A DNA stretch of 64,000 nucleotides from Stutzerimonas stutzeri TS44 (GCA_000263395.1 AJXE01000020.1:1-64000); one strand, 5' to 3'; positions 12,288 to 20,829 are shown, counted from the first letter of the stretch. The notes: a model not told the origin generated them from the letters alone. Program-made: numbers and translations.

Positions 12288-13330
12288 TTCCGGTTCTCCT
12301 GCTTGAATACCGCGGTGAAGGACACCAGCTCCTCGAACTTGTCCCGGGCGATGCCGGTACTCAGCGCGTCGTGGGCCAGCTCGACACCCTGCTTCAGGGT
12401 CCAGGCCTGATCGGCGGCGTACAGCGCCGCGCCGGCGTTGAGCACGATCATGTCGGCGGCCTTCTGCCCGTTCTCGGTCTGGCGTCGCCCCAGCGCATCG
12501 CGGATCAGCGCCAGCGAGCCCTGCGCATCCTCGACATTCAGGCCGATCAGGCTCTGGCTCTTGATGCCGAAATCCTCCGGCTGCACGACGTACTCGCGGA
12601 TTTCGCCATCCTTCAGCTCGGCGACGTGGGTCGGCGCGGCCAGGCTGATCTCGTCCAGCCCGTCCTGCGCATGCACCACCAGCACATGTTTGCTGCCCAG
12701 GCGCTGCAGCACCTCGGCCATCGGCCGGCACAGCGCCTTGCTGAACACACCGAGCACCTGATGACGGACGCCGGCCGGATTGGCCATCGGCCCGAGGATA
12801 TTGAACAGCGTGCGCAGCCCCAGTTCACGCCGCGGTCCGGCGGCGAACTTCATCGCGCCATGATGGGCCGGCGCGAACATGAAGCCGACGCCCACGGTAT
12901 CGACACTGCGCGCCACCTGCTCGGGGCTGAGGTCGAGGTAGACGCCGGCCGCCTCCAACAGATCGGCGCTGCCGCTCTTGCCCGACACGGCGCGATTGCC
13001 ATGCTTGGCCACCTTGCCGCCGGCAGCGGCGACGACAAAGGCGGCGGCCGTGGAGACGTTGAAGATATTCATGCCGTCGCCGCCGGTGCCGCAGGTATCG
13101 ACCAGCCGGTCGACCTCGAACCGCACCGGCTCGGCCAGCTCGCGCATGACCTGCACGGCGCCGACGATCTCGTCGATGGTCTCGCTCTTCATGCGCATGC
13201 CCATGAGGAAGGCGCCGATCTGCGCGTCGGTGCACTGGCCGGTCATGATCTGGCGCATCACCGCCTTCATTTCCTCGGTGGAGAGGTCGAGTTGCCCGGC
13301 GATGCGGTTGAGAGCTTCCTTGATATCCAT
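12284..13330 (-). CDS. trpD: anthranilate phosphoribosyltransferase
   Basis: Transfers phosphoribosyl from PRPP to anthranilate. The 348-residue product has the glycine-rich PRPP site ([14 protein letters not shown]), the [18 protein letters not shown] block, and the normal length. It overlaps trpC by 4 nt and abuts trpG, so translation is probably coupled along the operon. Confidence 0.95.
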   Translation of the reverse strand: MDIKEALNRIAGQLDLSTEEMKAVMRQIMTGQCTDAQIGAFLMGMRMKSETIDEIVGAVQVMRELAEPVRFEVDRLVDTCGTGGDGMNIFNVSTAAAFVVAAAGGKVAKHGNRAVSGKSGSADLLEAAGVYLDLSPEQVARSVDTVGVGFMFAPAHHGAMKFAAGPRRELGLRTLFNILGPMANPAGVRHQVLGVFSKALCRPMAEVLQRLGSKHVLVVHAQDGLDEISLAAPTHVAELKDGEIREYVVQPEDFGIKSQSLIGLNVEDAQGSLALIRDALGRRQTENGQKAADMIVLNAGAALYAADQAWTLKQGVELAHDALSTGIARDKFEELVSFTAVFKQENRK

Positions 13331-13932
13331 CAGCGCACACCTCCGGTCTGCTTTAGAAAGTTGGCGAACAGTTCATGGCCCTGTTCGGTCAGGATCGACT
13401 CGGGGTGGAACTGCACCCCCTCTATATTCAGCGTCTTGTGCCGCAGGCCCATGATCTCGTCGACCGAGCCGTCCGGCAGTTGGGTCCAGGCGCTGATTTC
13501 CAGGCACTCGGGCAGCGTCTCGCGCTTGACCACCAGCGAGTGGTAGCGAGTAACGGTGAGCGGATTGTTCAGCCCGGCGAACACGCCCTGGTCGCGGTGG
13601 AACACCGGGCTGGTCTTGCCGTGCATGGCCTGGCGCGCGCGCACCACGTCGCCACCGAACGCCTGGCCGATGCTCTGGTGGCCGAGGCAGACGCCAAGGA
13701 TCGGCAGCTTGCCGGCGAAATGGCGGATCAGCTCCAGCGACACGCCCGCCTCGTTCGGCGTGCACGGCCCGGGCGAGACGACGATACGCTCGGGCTGCAG
13801 CGCCTCGATCTCCGCCACGCTCAGCTCGTCGTTGCGCACCACCTTGACGTCCGCGCCCAGCTCGCCGAGGTACTGCACGACGTTGTAGGTAAAGGAATCG
13901 TAGTTATCGATCATCAGAATCCTAGCCATCAT
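13330..13932 (-). CDS. trpG: anthranilate synthase glutamine amidotransferase subunit
   Basis: Supplies ammonia from glutamine to the TrpE subunit. The 200-residue product has the class I amidotransferase triad: the cysteine in [11 protein letters not shown] (residue 82) and the histidine and glutamate in [11 protein letters not shown]. Two consecutive ATG codons open the gene, so the start may be 3 nt shorter. A short gene on the same strand ends 28 nt upstream, and trpE is not in the window; the mobile element lies on that side. Confidence 0.95.
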   Translation of the reverse strand: MMARILMIDNYDSFTYNVVQYLGELGADVKVVRNDELSVAEIEALQPERIVVSPGPCTPNEAGVSLELIRHFAGKLPILGVCLGHQSIGQAFGGDVVRARQAMHGKTSPVFHRDQGVFAGLNNPLTVTRYHSLVVKRETLPECLEISAWTQLPDGSVDEIMGLRHKTLNIEGVQFHPESILTEQGHELFANFLKQTGGVR

Positions 13933-13959
13933 AACCCCTTGATTTCAAAAGAAGTTTTC

Positions 13960-13996
13960 ATTACACACATTCTCCATTACACACTCTATTACACAC
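13960..13996. repeat. three copies of ATTACACAC
   Basis: The 9-mer occurs at 13960-13968, 13976-13984 and 13988-13996, starts 16 and 12 bp apart, covering the 3' end of the small gene and lying 28-64 bp upstream of the trpG start. It could be an integrase arm site, a regulator site for trpG, or simple sequence. Confidence 0.6.
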
Positions 13997-14209
13997 ATTG
14001 GCATTGGATTGCCCTGGAGTCAGCGCATCCATGATCCAGTGGTGCCACGATCCCGGGTGGAGTGATGCGTGTAGATGACGATAGTCGTCATGGGCGCGCT
14101 GGCCAGCAATGGCCCGTGCAGCGATCTGCGTGACCGCGCAGATCGCTGCGTTCCGCGATGTCGAGATGACGCGCAGGTAGAGGTTCAACAGATAAGAAAG
14201 TTGGGGCAT
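13961..14209 (-). CDS. small uncharacterised protein upstream of trpG
   Basis: An 82-residue product I do not recognise. Support for a real gene: AAGGAGA (14218-14224) lies about 8 nt before the ATG, an extended -10 promoter lies 230 bp upstream, and it is co-directional with trpG. The protein has a central block AAICAVTQIAARAIAGQ and a tryptophan/histidine pair (SWHHWI). Its last codons encode a short repeat because the DNA carries three ATTACACAC copies (plus strand). It may be a chromosomal gene of the trpE-trpG interval or the outermost gene of the element. Confidence 0.55.
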   Translation of the reverse strand: MPQLSYLLNLYLRVISTSRNAAICAVTQIAARAIAGQRAHDDYRHLHASLHPGSWHHWIMDALTPGQSNANVCNRVCNGECV

Positions 14210-14404
14210 GAAAGCAGTCTCCTTGAAATTGGGAGCCGCCTTGCCGGGAGCGCGATGACACTGAGCCTTGCCGGTTCGGCGGCAAGGTGCGGCTCGATGC
14301 CGCAGCGACGTGCCGCTTCTATGAGAAGCGCCACCACCAACGGAGGTTGGACGTCGCGGAAAAATTCATCTGAAAGAAGATCCTATCGTTCTTTTCGTCA
14401 ACTG

Positions 14405-14425
14405 GCCTGACGCAATTTGTCAGGC
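14405..14425. other. perfect hairpin in the leader of the small gene
   Basis: A 7-bp perfect stem with a 7-nt loop lies just downstream of the extended -10 promoter on the minus strand. It has no T-run, so it is more likely an mRNA-stabilising or regulatory hairpin than a terminator. Confidence 0.45.
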
Positions 14426-14443
14426 GCATGTGTAGCGCGCTCC

Positions 14444-14452
14444 ATTATAGCA
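14444..14452 (-). promoter_or_regulatory. extended -10 promoter reading toward trpG
   Basis: On the minus strand TGC is followed directly by a consensus TATAAT, an extended -10 element. No good -35 is seen. It would drive the 82-residue gene and possibly trpGDC. Confidence 0.5.
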
Positions 14453-15018
14453 TCTGTCCAGAGCTGGGCGATAGGCTAAGAAAAATTTCTACCTGCACCA
14501 CCGAACAATACCGAAGCTTGTTCGAGTTCCGCAGCCGAAGCTTGCAATGGTTCAACACCATTGACCTCGGAACGCTGGGGACTCAAGCCCTTGGCAGATT
14601 GTCATTATTTTTATTTCATCTAACAGCATTCTTTTCAGCCCCAGTCACTCTCCGTATCCCACCTGAAAGCTGCACTTTTACTCTGGAAACCACATCCCAA
14701 AGAGCAAGGCTCACTCTCTTAGACTTGTGTAGCCAAGCGGTTATGAAAATTCAGACTTGTTGAATATTGGTCTATCCATAACTCTCACGTAGGTGCGCAG
14801 AGTAAATGTCGAGCTGGTTGAACATTCCGCCATGACCTGGATTGGCGCTCGTCGATCGAACATAAATTAGCTCATATTTTCGACGAAACGATGACATTTT
14901 AAATACGTGTGCACAGCGCCAGCTAATTCTTAAGGCTCTCGAAAAATCAAAATCCGAAAGTCGGAAATTAATCTGACTTACAGGGAATGATTTAGAGAAC
15001 GCGATAGGAGATGGATGC
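14453..15018. other. A+T-richer stretch without convincing genes; probable element boundary
   Basis: Base composition is visibly richer in A+T than on either side. The only open frames are short and without plausible ribosome sites. Because the left flank is chromosomal and the right flank carries ICE genes, the junction is likely here or slightly to its left. No tRNA, integrase or obvious long direct repeat is visible. Confidence 0.4.
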
Positions 15019-15765
15019 ATGCACGATAGTCTGCCTATTTCAAAAGTCTACTATCTTCCCATCGAAGCAGCTATACGCTGGGCCGGTTTATTGAGATATA
15101 CGAATAAAATTCTGCCGTCGATATCTTCGTATCGACACTTACCGAAGACGATCGACTGCCCGAGATGGAATGAGCTGCGTTTGTTCTTAGGGCGAATCTA
15201 TGACGCAATTCAGAACGGGGAACTCGCATATGGGCGCGATGGCATTACATCGAATGACAAATCGCTTTGGGATTCCCCAAACCTGACCGTGCGGCACGTG
15301 GACCTTAAGCGATGGATGCGTGAACACTATCCAGAGCACCGACCAGGGTTCCTCTTTACTCGCAGCGAGCGTATAGCTCATCCCATCATCACACTAGAAA
15401 CTGGGCAAGCCATGCTTGTCGAACGGCTGGCCCTGAAATCCGCCTTGGACCAGTACAAACGTCAACTGAACGAATTACAGGAAAAGTACGACGCTCTGCT
15501 CAAACAGTCCACCATGATTCCCGCCTGCGCCCAATGCCCAATCAGTGATCGAGCCGAGGCTACCTATCTAAACATAATCGGCGGGATGCTGGATCTGATG
15601 CTCGGCCAGTCTCCATCGGGCACCCCGTACTCCAGCTTCAAAACCCAGGAGGCCGTGGTGAGCGCATTGGTGGCTCATCACAGCGGAGCCATGGGCATCG
15701 CGGAGCGGACGTTGAACGGCAAGTTCGCAACGGCAAGGCGTCGGCTGCGTAGCGCAAACGTTTGA
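15019..15765 (+). CDS. uncharacterised ICE-edge protein
   Basis: A 248-residue product I cannot name. It is hydrophilic with no signal or membrane segment. Features: an N-terminal region rich in aromatic residues, a likely short coiled coil at about 135-160, a CxxC pair (CAQC, about residue 172) and a basic C-terminus (RRRLRSA). AGGAG (15006-15010) precedes the ATG by 8 nt. Its lower G+C content than the following genes suggests separate ancestry. Proteins of this kind commonly sit at the alpA-parA end of such elements, but its role is unknown. Confidence 0.6.
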   Translation: MHDSLPISKVYYLPIEAAIRWAGLLRYTNKILPSISSYRHLPKTIDCPRWNELRLFLGRIYDAIQNGELAYGRDGITSNDKSLWDSPNLTVRHVDLKRWMREHYPEHRPGFLFTRSERIAHPIITLETGQAMLVERLALKSALDQYKRQLNELQEKYDALLKQSTMIPACAQCPISDRAEATYLNIIGGMLDLMLGQSPSGTPYSSFKTQEAVVSALVAHHSGAMGIAERTLNGKFATARRRLRSANV

Positions 15766-15796
15766 GGTTTGCCCGCTTGTATGTGCAGTCGCGGAG

Positions 15797-15810
15797 ATTG
15801 CATTTGCAAT
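15797..15810. promoter_or_regulatory. palindromic operator candidate before the alpA-like gene
   Basis: ATTGCA, two bases, TGCAAT form a perfect palindrome, enclosed by GCGGA and TCCGC, so a longer imperfect hairpin is possible. It lies about 75 bp before the AlpA-like gene and may be its operator, or a weak terminator for the preceding gene. Confidence 0.4.
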
Positions 15811-15883
15811 GTCTTTCCGCAGCCATGTCTATTGAATAGAGGTCACGCCAACAAACGCCACTGAGCGTTCAGGAGTGACCGCC

Positions 15884-16096
15884 ATGTCGCAAACACCTGC
15901 ACTGCAACCGAACGAGCGCCGCATCCTGCGGCTGGATGAAGTCGAAGCCAAGTCCGGCTTCAAACGCGCCCACATCTACAACCTGATGAAGAAACGCCAA
16001 TTTCCCCAGGCGCTGCGTCTAGGCGTGCGCGCGGTGGGTTGGGACTCGATCGAGATCGACCAGTGGATCGCCGAACGCCTCAACAACCGCACGTGA
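15884..16096 (+). CDS. AlpA-family transcriptional regulator
   Basis: A 70-residue single-domain DNA-binding protein with a MerR/AlpA-type winged helix (LRLDEVEAKSGFKRAHIYNLM, then WDSIEIDQWIAERL). AGGAG at 15871-15875 selects the ATG at 15884 over an upstream in-frame GTG. It opens the parA-parB cluster; in ICEclc an alpA gene in the same place belongs to the control circuit for transfer competence. It probably regulates this cluster or element excision. Confidence 0.85.
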   Translation: MSQTPALQPNERRILRLDEVEAKSGFKRAHIYNLMKKRQFPQALRLGVRAVGWDSIEIDQWIAERLNNRT

Positions 16097-16139
16097 CTCG
16101 CTCTCCCTCGGAATTCCCTATCCCCTGACGGAGAGCGCC

Positions 16140-17015
16140 ATGCAGGTTGTATCCATTATCTCGACCAAGGGCGGTGTCGGCAAAACGACCACCGCCGCTA
16201 ACCTCGGCGGATTTGCCGCTGACGCGGGTCTGCGCGTGCTGCTGCTCGACCTCGACGTGCAGCCCACCTTGTCCTCCTACTATGAGCTGGCACACCGTGC
16301 GCCGGGTGGCATTTATGAGCTGTTGGCGTTCAACGAGCACGCCGTCGACCAGCTCGTATCCCGCACAGTCATCGGAGGCCTGGACTTGGTGGTCTCGAAC
16401 GACCATCGGGGCGAGCTGAACACGTTGCTTCTGCATGCGCCTGACGGACGCCTGCGGCTGCGACACCTGCTGCCGGTCCTGGCTCCCCTCTACGACTTGG
16501 TGCTGATCGACACCCAGGGCGCGCGCTCGGTCTTGCTGGAAATGGCAGTACTTGCCTCCGACCTGGCACTATCGCCTGTGACGCCGGAAATTCTGGCAGC
16601 CCGCGAGTTGCGGCGGGGCACCATACAGTTGTTGGAGGACATTGCGCCGTACCGACATCTCGGGATCGAGCCCCCGCCACTGCACCTACTCATCAACCGC
16701 GTCCACCCTGTGTCCGCCAATGCACGGCTGATCCAGCAGGCTCTGCGCGACCTGTTCCAAGACCACGTCGGTATCCGCGTACTGGACACCGACGTGCCGG
16801 CCATCGAAGCCTACCCACGCGCGGCAACGCGTGGCCTGCCCGTGCATCGGGTCGAATACCGCCAACCTCCGGGCAGAGTCGCACCCTCGGCGCTCGACAC
16901 AATGCGGTGCCTTGCCAGCGAACTGTTCCCGCTGTGTCAGGACAGATTCGCTCGGGTGGCCGGTCGCTTGCCGCGTCCTCTTGATACAGGGAGGTCTCAT
17001 GGCGAACGCACATGA
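16140..17015 (+). CDS. parA: ParA/Soj-type partition ATPase of the ICE
   Basis: Deviant Walker ATPase that helps retain the element and, in ICEclc, takes part in the growth arrest of transfer-competent cells. The 291-residue product starts with the signature STKGGVGKTTTAAN and has the DLDVQPTLSSYY and LIDTQGARS motifs. GGAG precedes the ATG. The 3' end overlaps the next small gene by 17 nt. A CTATCCCCTG half-site (16118-16127), shared with palindromes further on, lies just upstream. Confidence 0.9.
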   Translation: MQVVSIISTKGGVGKTTTAANLGGFAADAGLRVLLLDLDVQPTLSSYYELAHRAPGGIYELLAFNEHAVDQLVSRTVIGGLDLVVSNDHRGELNTLLLHAPDGRLRLRHLLPVLAPLYDLVLIDTQGARSVLLEMAVLASDLALSPVTPEILAARELRRGTIQLLEDIAPYRHLGIEPPPLHLLINRVHPVSANARLIQQALRDLFQDHVGIRVLDTDVPAIEAYPRAATRGLPVHRVEYRQPPGRVAPSALDTMRCLASELFPLCQDRFARVAGRLPRPLDTGRSHGERT

Positions 17016-17259
17016 GCTGGCTCGAGGCCACAAACGGCTACGCGCCATTATCGAGTTCGCGGTCGGTGAAGGGTGGCACGTCAAACGCACACCTGGCGGG
17101 CATCTCAAGTTCACCAAGTCGGGCTGCGCCTCGATCTACACCAGTTCGACCGCGAGTGACCACAGGGCTGTCCTCAACGCTCGTGCGCAGATCCGACGGG
17201 CCGAGCGCGAGGCCAGCACGACTCGGGCTGCAAACGCCAAGGATTGCGGCCATGGCTGA
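16999..17259 (+). CDS. HicA-like small protein between parA and parB (Shi counterpart)
   Basis: An 86-residue basic protein with the double-stranded-RNA-binding fold signature of HicA toxins (GHLKFTK, then a SDHRAVLNARAQIRRAERE tail). The ATG at 16999 has GGGAGG upstream and overlaps parA by 17 nt; the stop overlaps the parB start. No HicB antitoxin accompanies it. In ICEclc the gene in this exact position is shi, needed with parA for growth inhibition of cells preparing to transfer, so a similar role is inferred from position and size only. Confidence 0.7.
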   Translation: MANAHELARGHKRLRAIIEFAVGEGWHVKRTPGGHLKFTKSGCASIYTSSTASDHRAVLNARAQIRRAEREASTTRAANAKDCGHG

Positions 17260-18916
17260 GATGACCTCCCAGGACATGGCCGGCAAGTTACTTGCCGCCG
17301 GGTTCGAGCGCATCGGCCCGTCGGCCACGGCCTTGAGCGATCCGATCGCCGACACGCCGATGGTCGTGACGCTGGACCAGTTGCGACCCTACGACCACGA
17401 CCCCCGCAAAAAACGCAACTCGGCCTACGATGAAATCAAGGCCTCCATCCGAGAGCGCGGCCTGGATGCGGCGCCAGCCATCACACGCCGTCCTGGCGAG
17501 GCGCACTACATCATTCGAAACGGGGGCAACACTAGACTGGCGATTCTGCGTGAACTCTGGGCAGAAACGAAGGACGAGCGCTTTTTCCGTATATCGTGCC
17601 TGTTCCGGCCTTGGCCTGCGCGCGGAGAAATCGTCGCGCTGACCGGGCACCTGGCCGAGAACGAACTGCGCGGCGGCCTCACGTTCATCGAGCGCGCCCT
17701 CGGAGTCGAGAAGGCACGCGAGTTCTATGAAGAAGAAACCCATACCAACCTGAGCCAGTCCGAGCTGGCCCGCCGCCTGGCCGCCGACGGCTTCCCTGTC
17801 CAGCAGTCGCACATCAGCCGCATGGCCGATGCGGTGCGCTACCTGTTGCCCGCGATCCCGACGGTTCTCTATGGTGGCCTCGGCCGCCACCAGGTCGAGC
17901 GGCTGTCGGTCATGCGCAAGGCCAGTGAACGCACGTGGGAGCACTATGCCAAGGGCCGCTCCCTGCCGCTGGACTTCGACAGCTTCTTTCAGGAGGCGCT
18001 GTCGCAGTTCGACGCCCAGGCGGACGAGTTCTCGCCGCAGCGCGTACAGGACGAGTTGATCGGTCAGATGTCCGAACTGCTGGGCATCGACTACGACGTG
18101 CTCGCGCTGGATCTGACCGAATCCGAGAGCCGTCACCGCGCCCTGGTCAGCGACCCAACTCCGCCCTCGGCACCGCCGGCATTGCCTGAGCCTTGGGCCA
18201 TCGCACGGCCGCCGATCGAACCGGCACCGTCCCCTGCTACCCCGGCACCTCCTGCAGGCCCCTCCACAGCCGCAACTACAAGGCGTGAGGACGATGCGGC
18301 CCCGAGCGAGGCATCCGCGGTCGGCCCTGCGGCAGCGGCTAGCGATCTGCTTGAGGAGCACATCATCTCTCCGGCACCAACGACGGAACGGCTCCAGTCC
18401 ATCCAGCGCATGGTCGCCGACCAGTTAGGCGATGCGCTACCGCCCGACTTCTCGGCCAACGTATTGCAGGCGATTCCCGTGCAGGCCGGTGGCCTCTATC
18501 CCATCTCGGACATCTGGTACATCGACCCTGGCCTCGACACGCCCGACCGGCTGCGCATCCACATCGCGCAGTTCGCGCGCGAGATCGCAGGCGAGGCTGA
18601 CCTCGACGAGTGTGTCGAGGATCGTTCTGATGGCATCGGGTTCACGTGTCGTGCCCCGGCCCAGCCCTTGACGCCATTGGGCAGCGCCGTGTTCGCGCTG
18701 TTGGTCTCCCTGGCCGGTCAGCAGCCGGCCGACGTCGGCTTGGATAGCAGCCAACTCGCCACCGACCTGCCTGCACTGTTGCATGGCCAGGGCCAACGTC
18801 GTAACGACGGACCCGGGCGATTGAGCGACACCGGGCTAGTCAAGCTGTTTCGGCTGTTGCGGCTGGCCCGGCGCCTGCTGGATCTGGAGGCCGGCGCTGT
18901 CGGTCCCGGAACCTGA
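17252..18916 (+). CDS. parB: ParB-family protein, ICE PFGI-1 class
   Basis: A 554-residue ParB-like protein. The N-terminal domain has the nucleotide-binding block IIRNGGNTRLAILREL, followed by a helix-turn-helix (LSQSELARRLAADGF). A proline/alanine-rich linker (about 305-370) joins a C-terminal domain of about 170 residues special to ICE ParB proteins (TIGR03764-like). The ATG overlaps the preceding gene; a second ATG 9 nt later is possible. It likely binds sites on the element together with ParA. Plasmid-type parS sites were not identified. Confidence 0.85.
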   Translation: MAEMTSQDMAGKLLAAGFERIGPSATALSDPIADTPMVVTLDQLRPYDHDPRKKRNSAYDEIKASIRERGLDAAPAITRRPGEAHYIIRNGGNTRLAILRELWAETKDERFFRISCLFRPWPARGEIVALTGHLAENELRGGLTFIERALGVEKAREFYEEETHTNLSQSELARRLAADGFPVQQSHISRMADAVRYLLPAIPTVLYGGLGRHQVERLSVMRKASERTWEHYAKGRSLPLDFDSFFQEALSQFDAQADEFSPQRVQDELIGQMSELLGIDYDVLALDLTESESRHRALVSDPTPPSAPPALPEPWAIARPPIEPAPSPATPAPPAGPSTAATTRREDDAAPSEASAVGPAAAASDLLEEHIISPAPTTERLQSIQRMVADQLGDALPPDFSANVLQAIPVQAGGLYPISDIWYIDPGLDTPDRLRIHIAQFAREIAGEADLDECVEDRSDGIGFTCRAPAQPLTPLGSAVFALLVSLAGQQPADVGLDSSQLATDLPALLHGQGQRRNDGPGRLSDTGLVKLFRLLRLARRLLDLEAGAVGPGT

Positions 18917-18931
18917 GCGAGGGAGACCAGT

Positions 18932-19492
18932 ATGTCCGCACCGAACCCACTCAACCAGGCCGTCATCGCGCAGGCGCTCTACGACCTGCGCAACGGGCAG
19001 CTGCGTCGCTGCAAGGCGATGGGGTTCGGTGAAGAAGAGTTGGATGCGCTCAAGCATCCGGCGCTGATCAGCGTGCTGGCCAATTCCAACGTCTCTTGGT
19101 GTTCAGTCTCCGTAAACCGGGAAGTGCTCCAGCGATTGCTCAAACAGGCGCAGGACGTGGAGAAGGAGATCGCCACCGTCGATCGCATGCTGCGACTGGG
19201 CGCCAGTACGGAAATGGTGAGCCGCTTCTACGGACTGACGCATCAGGAAGTCGCGCTACGGCGAGAAGTTCTCGGCCTGCCCAAACGCAAGGGGCGCCAT
19301 CCGGTTTTAGACGAGGAGCAGGACACCGAGCTGTGGCGGCGCTGGAAGGCTGTGACCAGCAGCAGGAATGTCGAGCTGGAGGATGAGACCTCGGTTCTTG
19401 ATGCGGCAATGGACCTCGCCGAAGGCATGGTACTGCCGCTGTCGGTGGTCTGGGCCGCGATCAAGAACTGGATCGATCAGGGGCTGGGTTGA
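18932..19492 (+). CDS. DUF2857-family ICE protein
   Basis: A 186-residue soluble protein recognised as DUF2857, found next to parB in this ICE class. It has a helical N-terminal half and a segment resembling a helix-turn-helix with LGASTEMVSRFYGLTHQEV near residues 90-108, a pattern shared with FlhC/FlhD-like activators. In ICEclc the bisDC genes, which encode the activator of transfer competence, belong to the alpA-parA-shi-parB cluster, so this is a positional candidate for part of that switch. That is inference. Confidence 0.7.
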   Translation: MSAPNPLNQAVIAQALYDLRNGQLRRCKAMGFGEEELDALKHPALISVLANSNVSWCSVSVNREVLQRLLKQAQDVEKEIATVDRMLRLGASTEMVSRFYGLTHQEVALRREVLGLPKRKGRHPVLDEEQDTELWRRWKAVTSSRNVELEDETSVLDAAMDLAEGMVLPLSVVWAAIKNWIDQGLG

Positions 19493-19495
19493 ATC

Positions 19496-20758
19496 ATGGC
19501 CGTGGAAGACGCTGCACCGCGAGCACCACGCCAAGGCCCCGTCGCCCTCGCTGATCTGTTCGACAGCGCGCTGAAAGACCTTGCGCCGAAACCTCGCCAG
19601 CCCGCGCCCGAGCCGGCTCCCGCATCCGCATCGGCGCCTTCGCCTTCGCCTGTGTCCACAACCGGCGACGGTTTTCTGTTCAGTGGCAATCGGCACGAGA
19701 GCGTGCCGCGACGGCTGTTCCTCGATCGACGCCTGACGCCGCTGGAACGCAACGCCTGGCAAGTCTTCCGGATGATGCTCAACGAGGATGGCGTCACTGC
19801 ATTTCCGACGTATGAGCAACTTCGGCCGTGGCTCGCGTCAACGCCCTGCGCCGGACAAGCCTCCCACGAGACCGTGGCACGGGCGCTGACGCTGTTGCGC
19901 CTGACGCGCTGGTTGAGTCTCGTGCGCCGCAGGCGCGACCCCAAGACCGGGCGCATCCTCGGCAACCTCTACGTCCTGCACGATGAGCCCCTGACCCCGT
20001 TTGAGGCGATGCAGCTCGACCCGGACTACCTGCAGCTCGTCAGCCAAGCCCTGGGCCATTCGGCCAGGGCCGTTCAGGTCGTGGGCTTGCACACGCTCAA
20101 TGAGATCGCCGAAGACCCCCTGCTGTCTGGCCGCATGCTGCCCTCGCGGCTGCAGGTCCTTGCCGAACGCCTCGCAAGCCAAGGCATTGGGTCGCAGGAG
20201 AGTTATCCACAGGAGGACACGGTTCACGATTCCGAAGAAGGGGCGCCGAGCCTTCTTCGGAATTCTGATCGGCCCTCTTCGGATTCCGAAGCAGGGCCGA
20301 AACACGCAGCAGACGGCGCTCTTCGGAATCCGAAGCAGGACCGTACTGTACGTAGTAGTCGTATTAATGAAGTACGTACTACCGCGCGTGAGCGTGGGCA
20401 GGTGCGCGCGATGCCGGGAGTTCGTCTGCCTGATCGCTTTCTCGGCTTGAAAGATGAACAGCAGGCCGGCGCCATGGTGGCATTGCAGCAGGTCGATGCC
20501 CCGCTACGCCAGGCCGTGCTGGACGAATGGGCGGATCGCTGTCGTGGCAGCATCATCCGCAACCCGGCAGGCTACCTGTTCGGCATCATCCAACGCGCCA
20601 TCCGTGGCGAGTTCAACGCATGGGCCAAGCAGGCCGGGTCAACACCGCCACCTGCCCCTGCACGAGATACATCGCCTGAGCCACCACGCAATGTGGTTCC
20701 TCCCGAGGTGGCCCGGCAGCACATCGACCGGCTGCGCGATCTTCTGCGCAAAAGCTGA
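19496..20758 (+). CDS. STY4528-family pathogenicity-island replication protein
   Basis: A 420-residue protein of the STY4528 family, thought to act in replication of such islands. A low-complexity N-terminus (about 1-65) precedes a winged-helix-rich domain beginning FSGNRHESVPRRLFLDRRLT and continuing to LHTLNEI at about residue 205. A charged linker (about 235-295) then leads to a C-terminal domain ending near HIDRLRDLLRKS. The DNA encoding the linker holds a perfect DnaA box and repeated palindromes, so this gene may contain the replication origin. It begins 3 nt after the DUF2857 stop. Confidence 0.8.
   Translation: MAVEDAAPRAPRQGPVALADLFDSALKDLAPKPRQPAPEPAPASASAPSPSPVSTTGDGFLFSGNRHESVPRRLFLDRRLTPLERNAWQVFRMMLNEDGVTAFPTYEQLRPWLASTPCAGQASHETVARALTLLRLTRWLSLVRRRRDPKTGRILGNLYVLHDEPLTPFEAMQLDPDYLQLVSQALGHSARAVQVVGLHTLNEIAEDPLLSGRMLPSRLQVLAERLASQGIGSQESYPQEDTVHDSEEGAPSLLRNSDRPSSDSEAGPKHAADGALRNPKQDRTVRSSRINEVRTTARERGQVRAMPGVRLPDRFLGLKDEQQAGAMVALQQVDAPLRQAVLDEWADRCRGSIIRNPAGYLFGIIQRAIRGEFNAWAKQAGSTPPPAPARDTSPEPPRNVVPPEVARQHIDRLRDLLRKS
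20203..20211 (+). promoter_or_regulatory. perfect DnaA box
   Basis: TTATCCACA is the consensus DnaA-binding 9-mer. It lies within the STY4528 gene, 18 bp before the first of several palindromic repeats. Confidence 0.6.
20229..20335. repeat. iteron-like cluster of CTTCGGAnTCCGAAG palindromes (origin candidate)
   Basis: Six half-sites CTTCGGA/TCCGAAG occur in 107 bp: an inverted pair with 13-bp perfect arms (20229-20241 and 20251-20263) and two 15-bp palindromes (20277-20291, 20321-20335) 44 bp apart. The A+T-richer segment 20341-20382 follows, with GTACGTA repeated at about 20347 and 20372. A DnaA box lies just upstream. This is the usual make-up of a replication origin. It encodes the linker of the STY4528 protein. 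Confidence 0.6.
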
Positions 20759-20806
20759 GCGCTACGGGCGACAAGGCCGTGAAACAGACGCCCGTGGCCG
20801 TCAATA

Positions 20807-20829
20807 GAGCTATCCCCAGGGGATAGATG
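20807..20829. repeat. palindrome copy 1 (GAGCTATCCCC-A-GGGGATAG)
   Basis: An odd palindrome with 8 perfectly matched base pairs next to the centre and three mismatched outer bases. It is related to the two perfect copies at 20950 and 22959. Confidence 0.7.

Noticed and set aside
14728-14743. tRNA D-arm-like sequence (TAGCCAAGCGGTTA)
   Set aside because: No acceptor stem, anticodon arm or T-arm can be folded around it; chance similarity is more likely than a tRNA or tRNA fragment.
14428-14763. Open reading frame of 111 codons on the plus strand
   Set aside because: No ribosome site, unusual composition and no plausible domain; lies in the A+T-rich boundary stretch.
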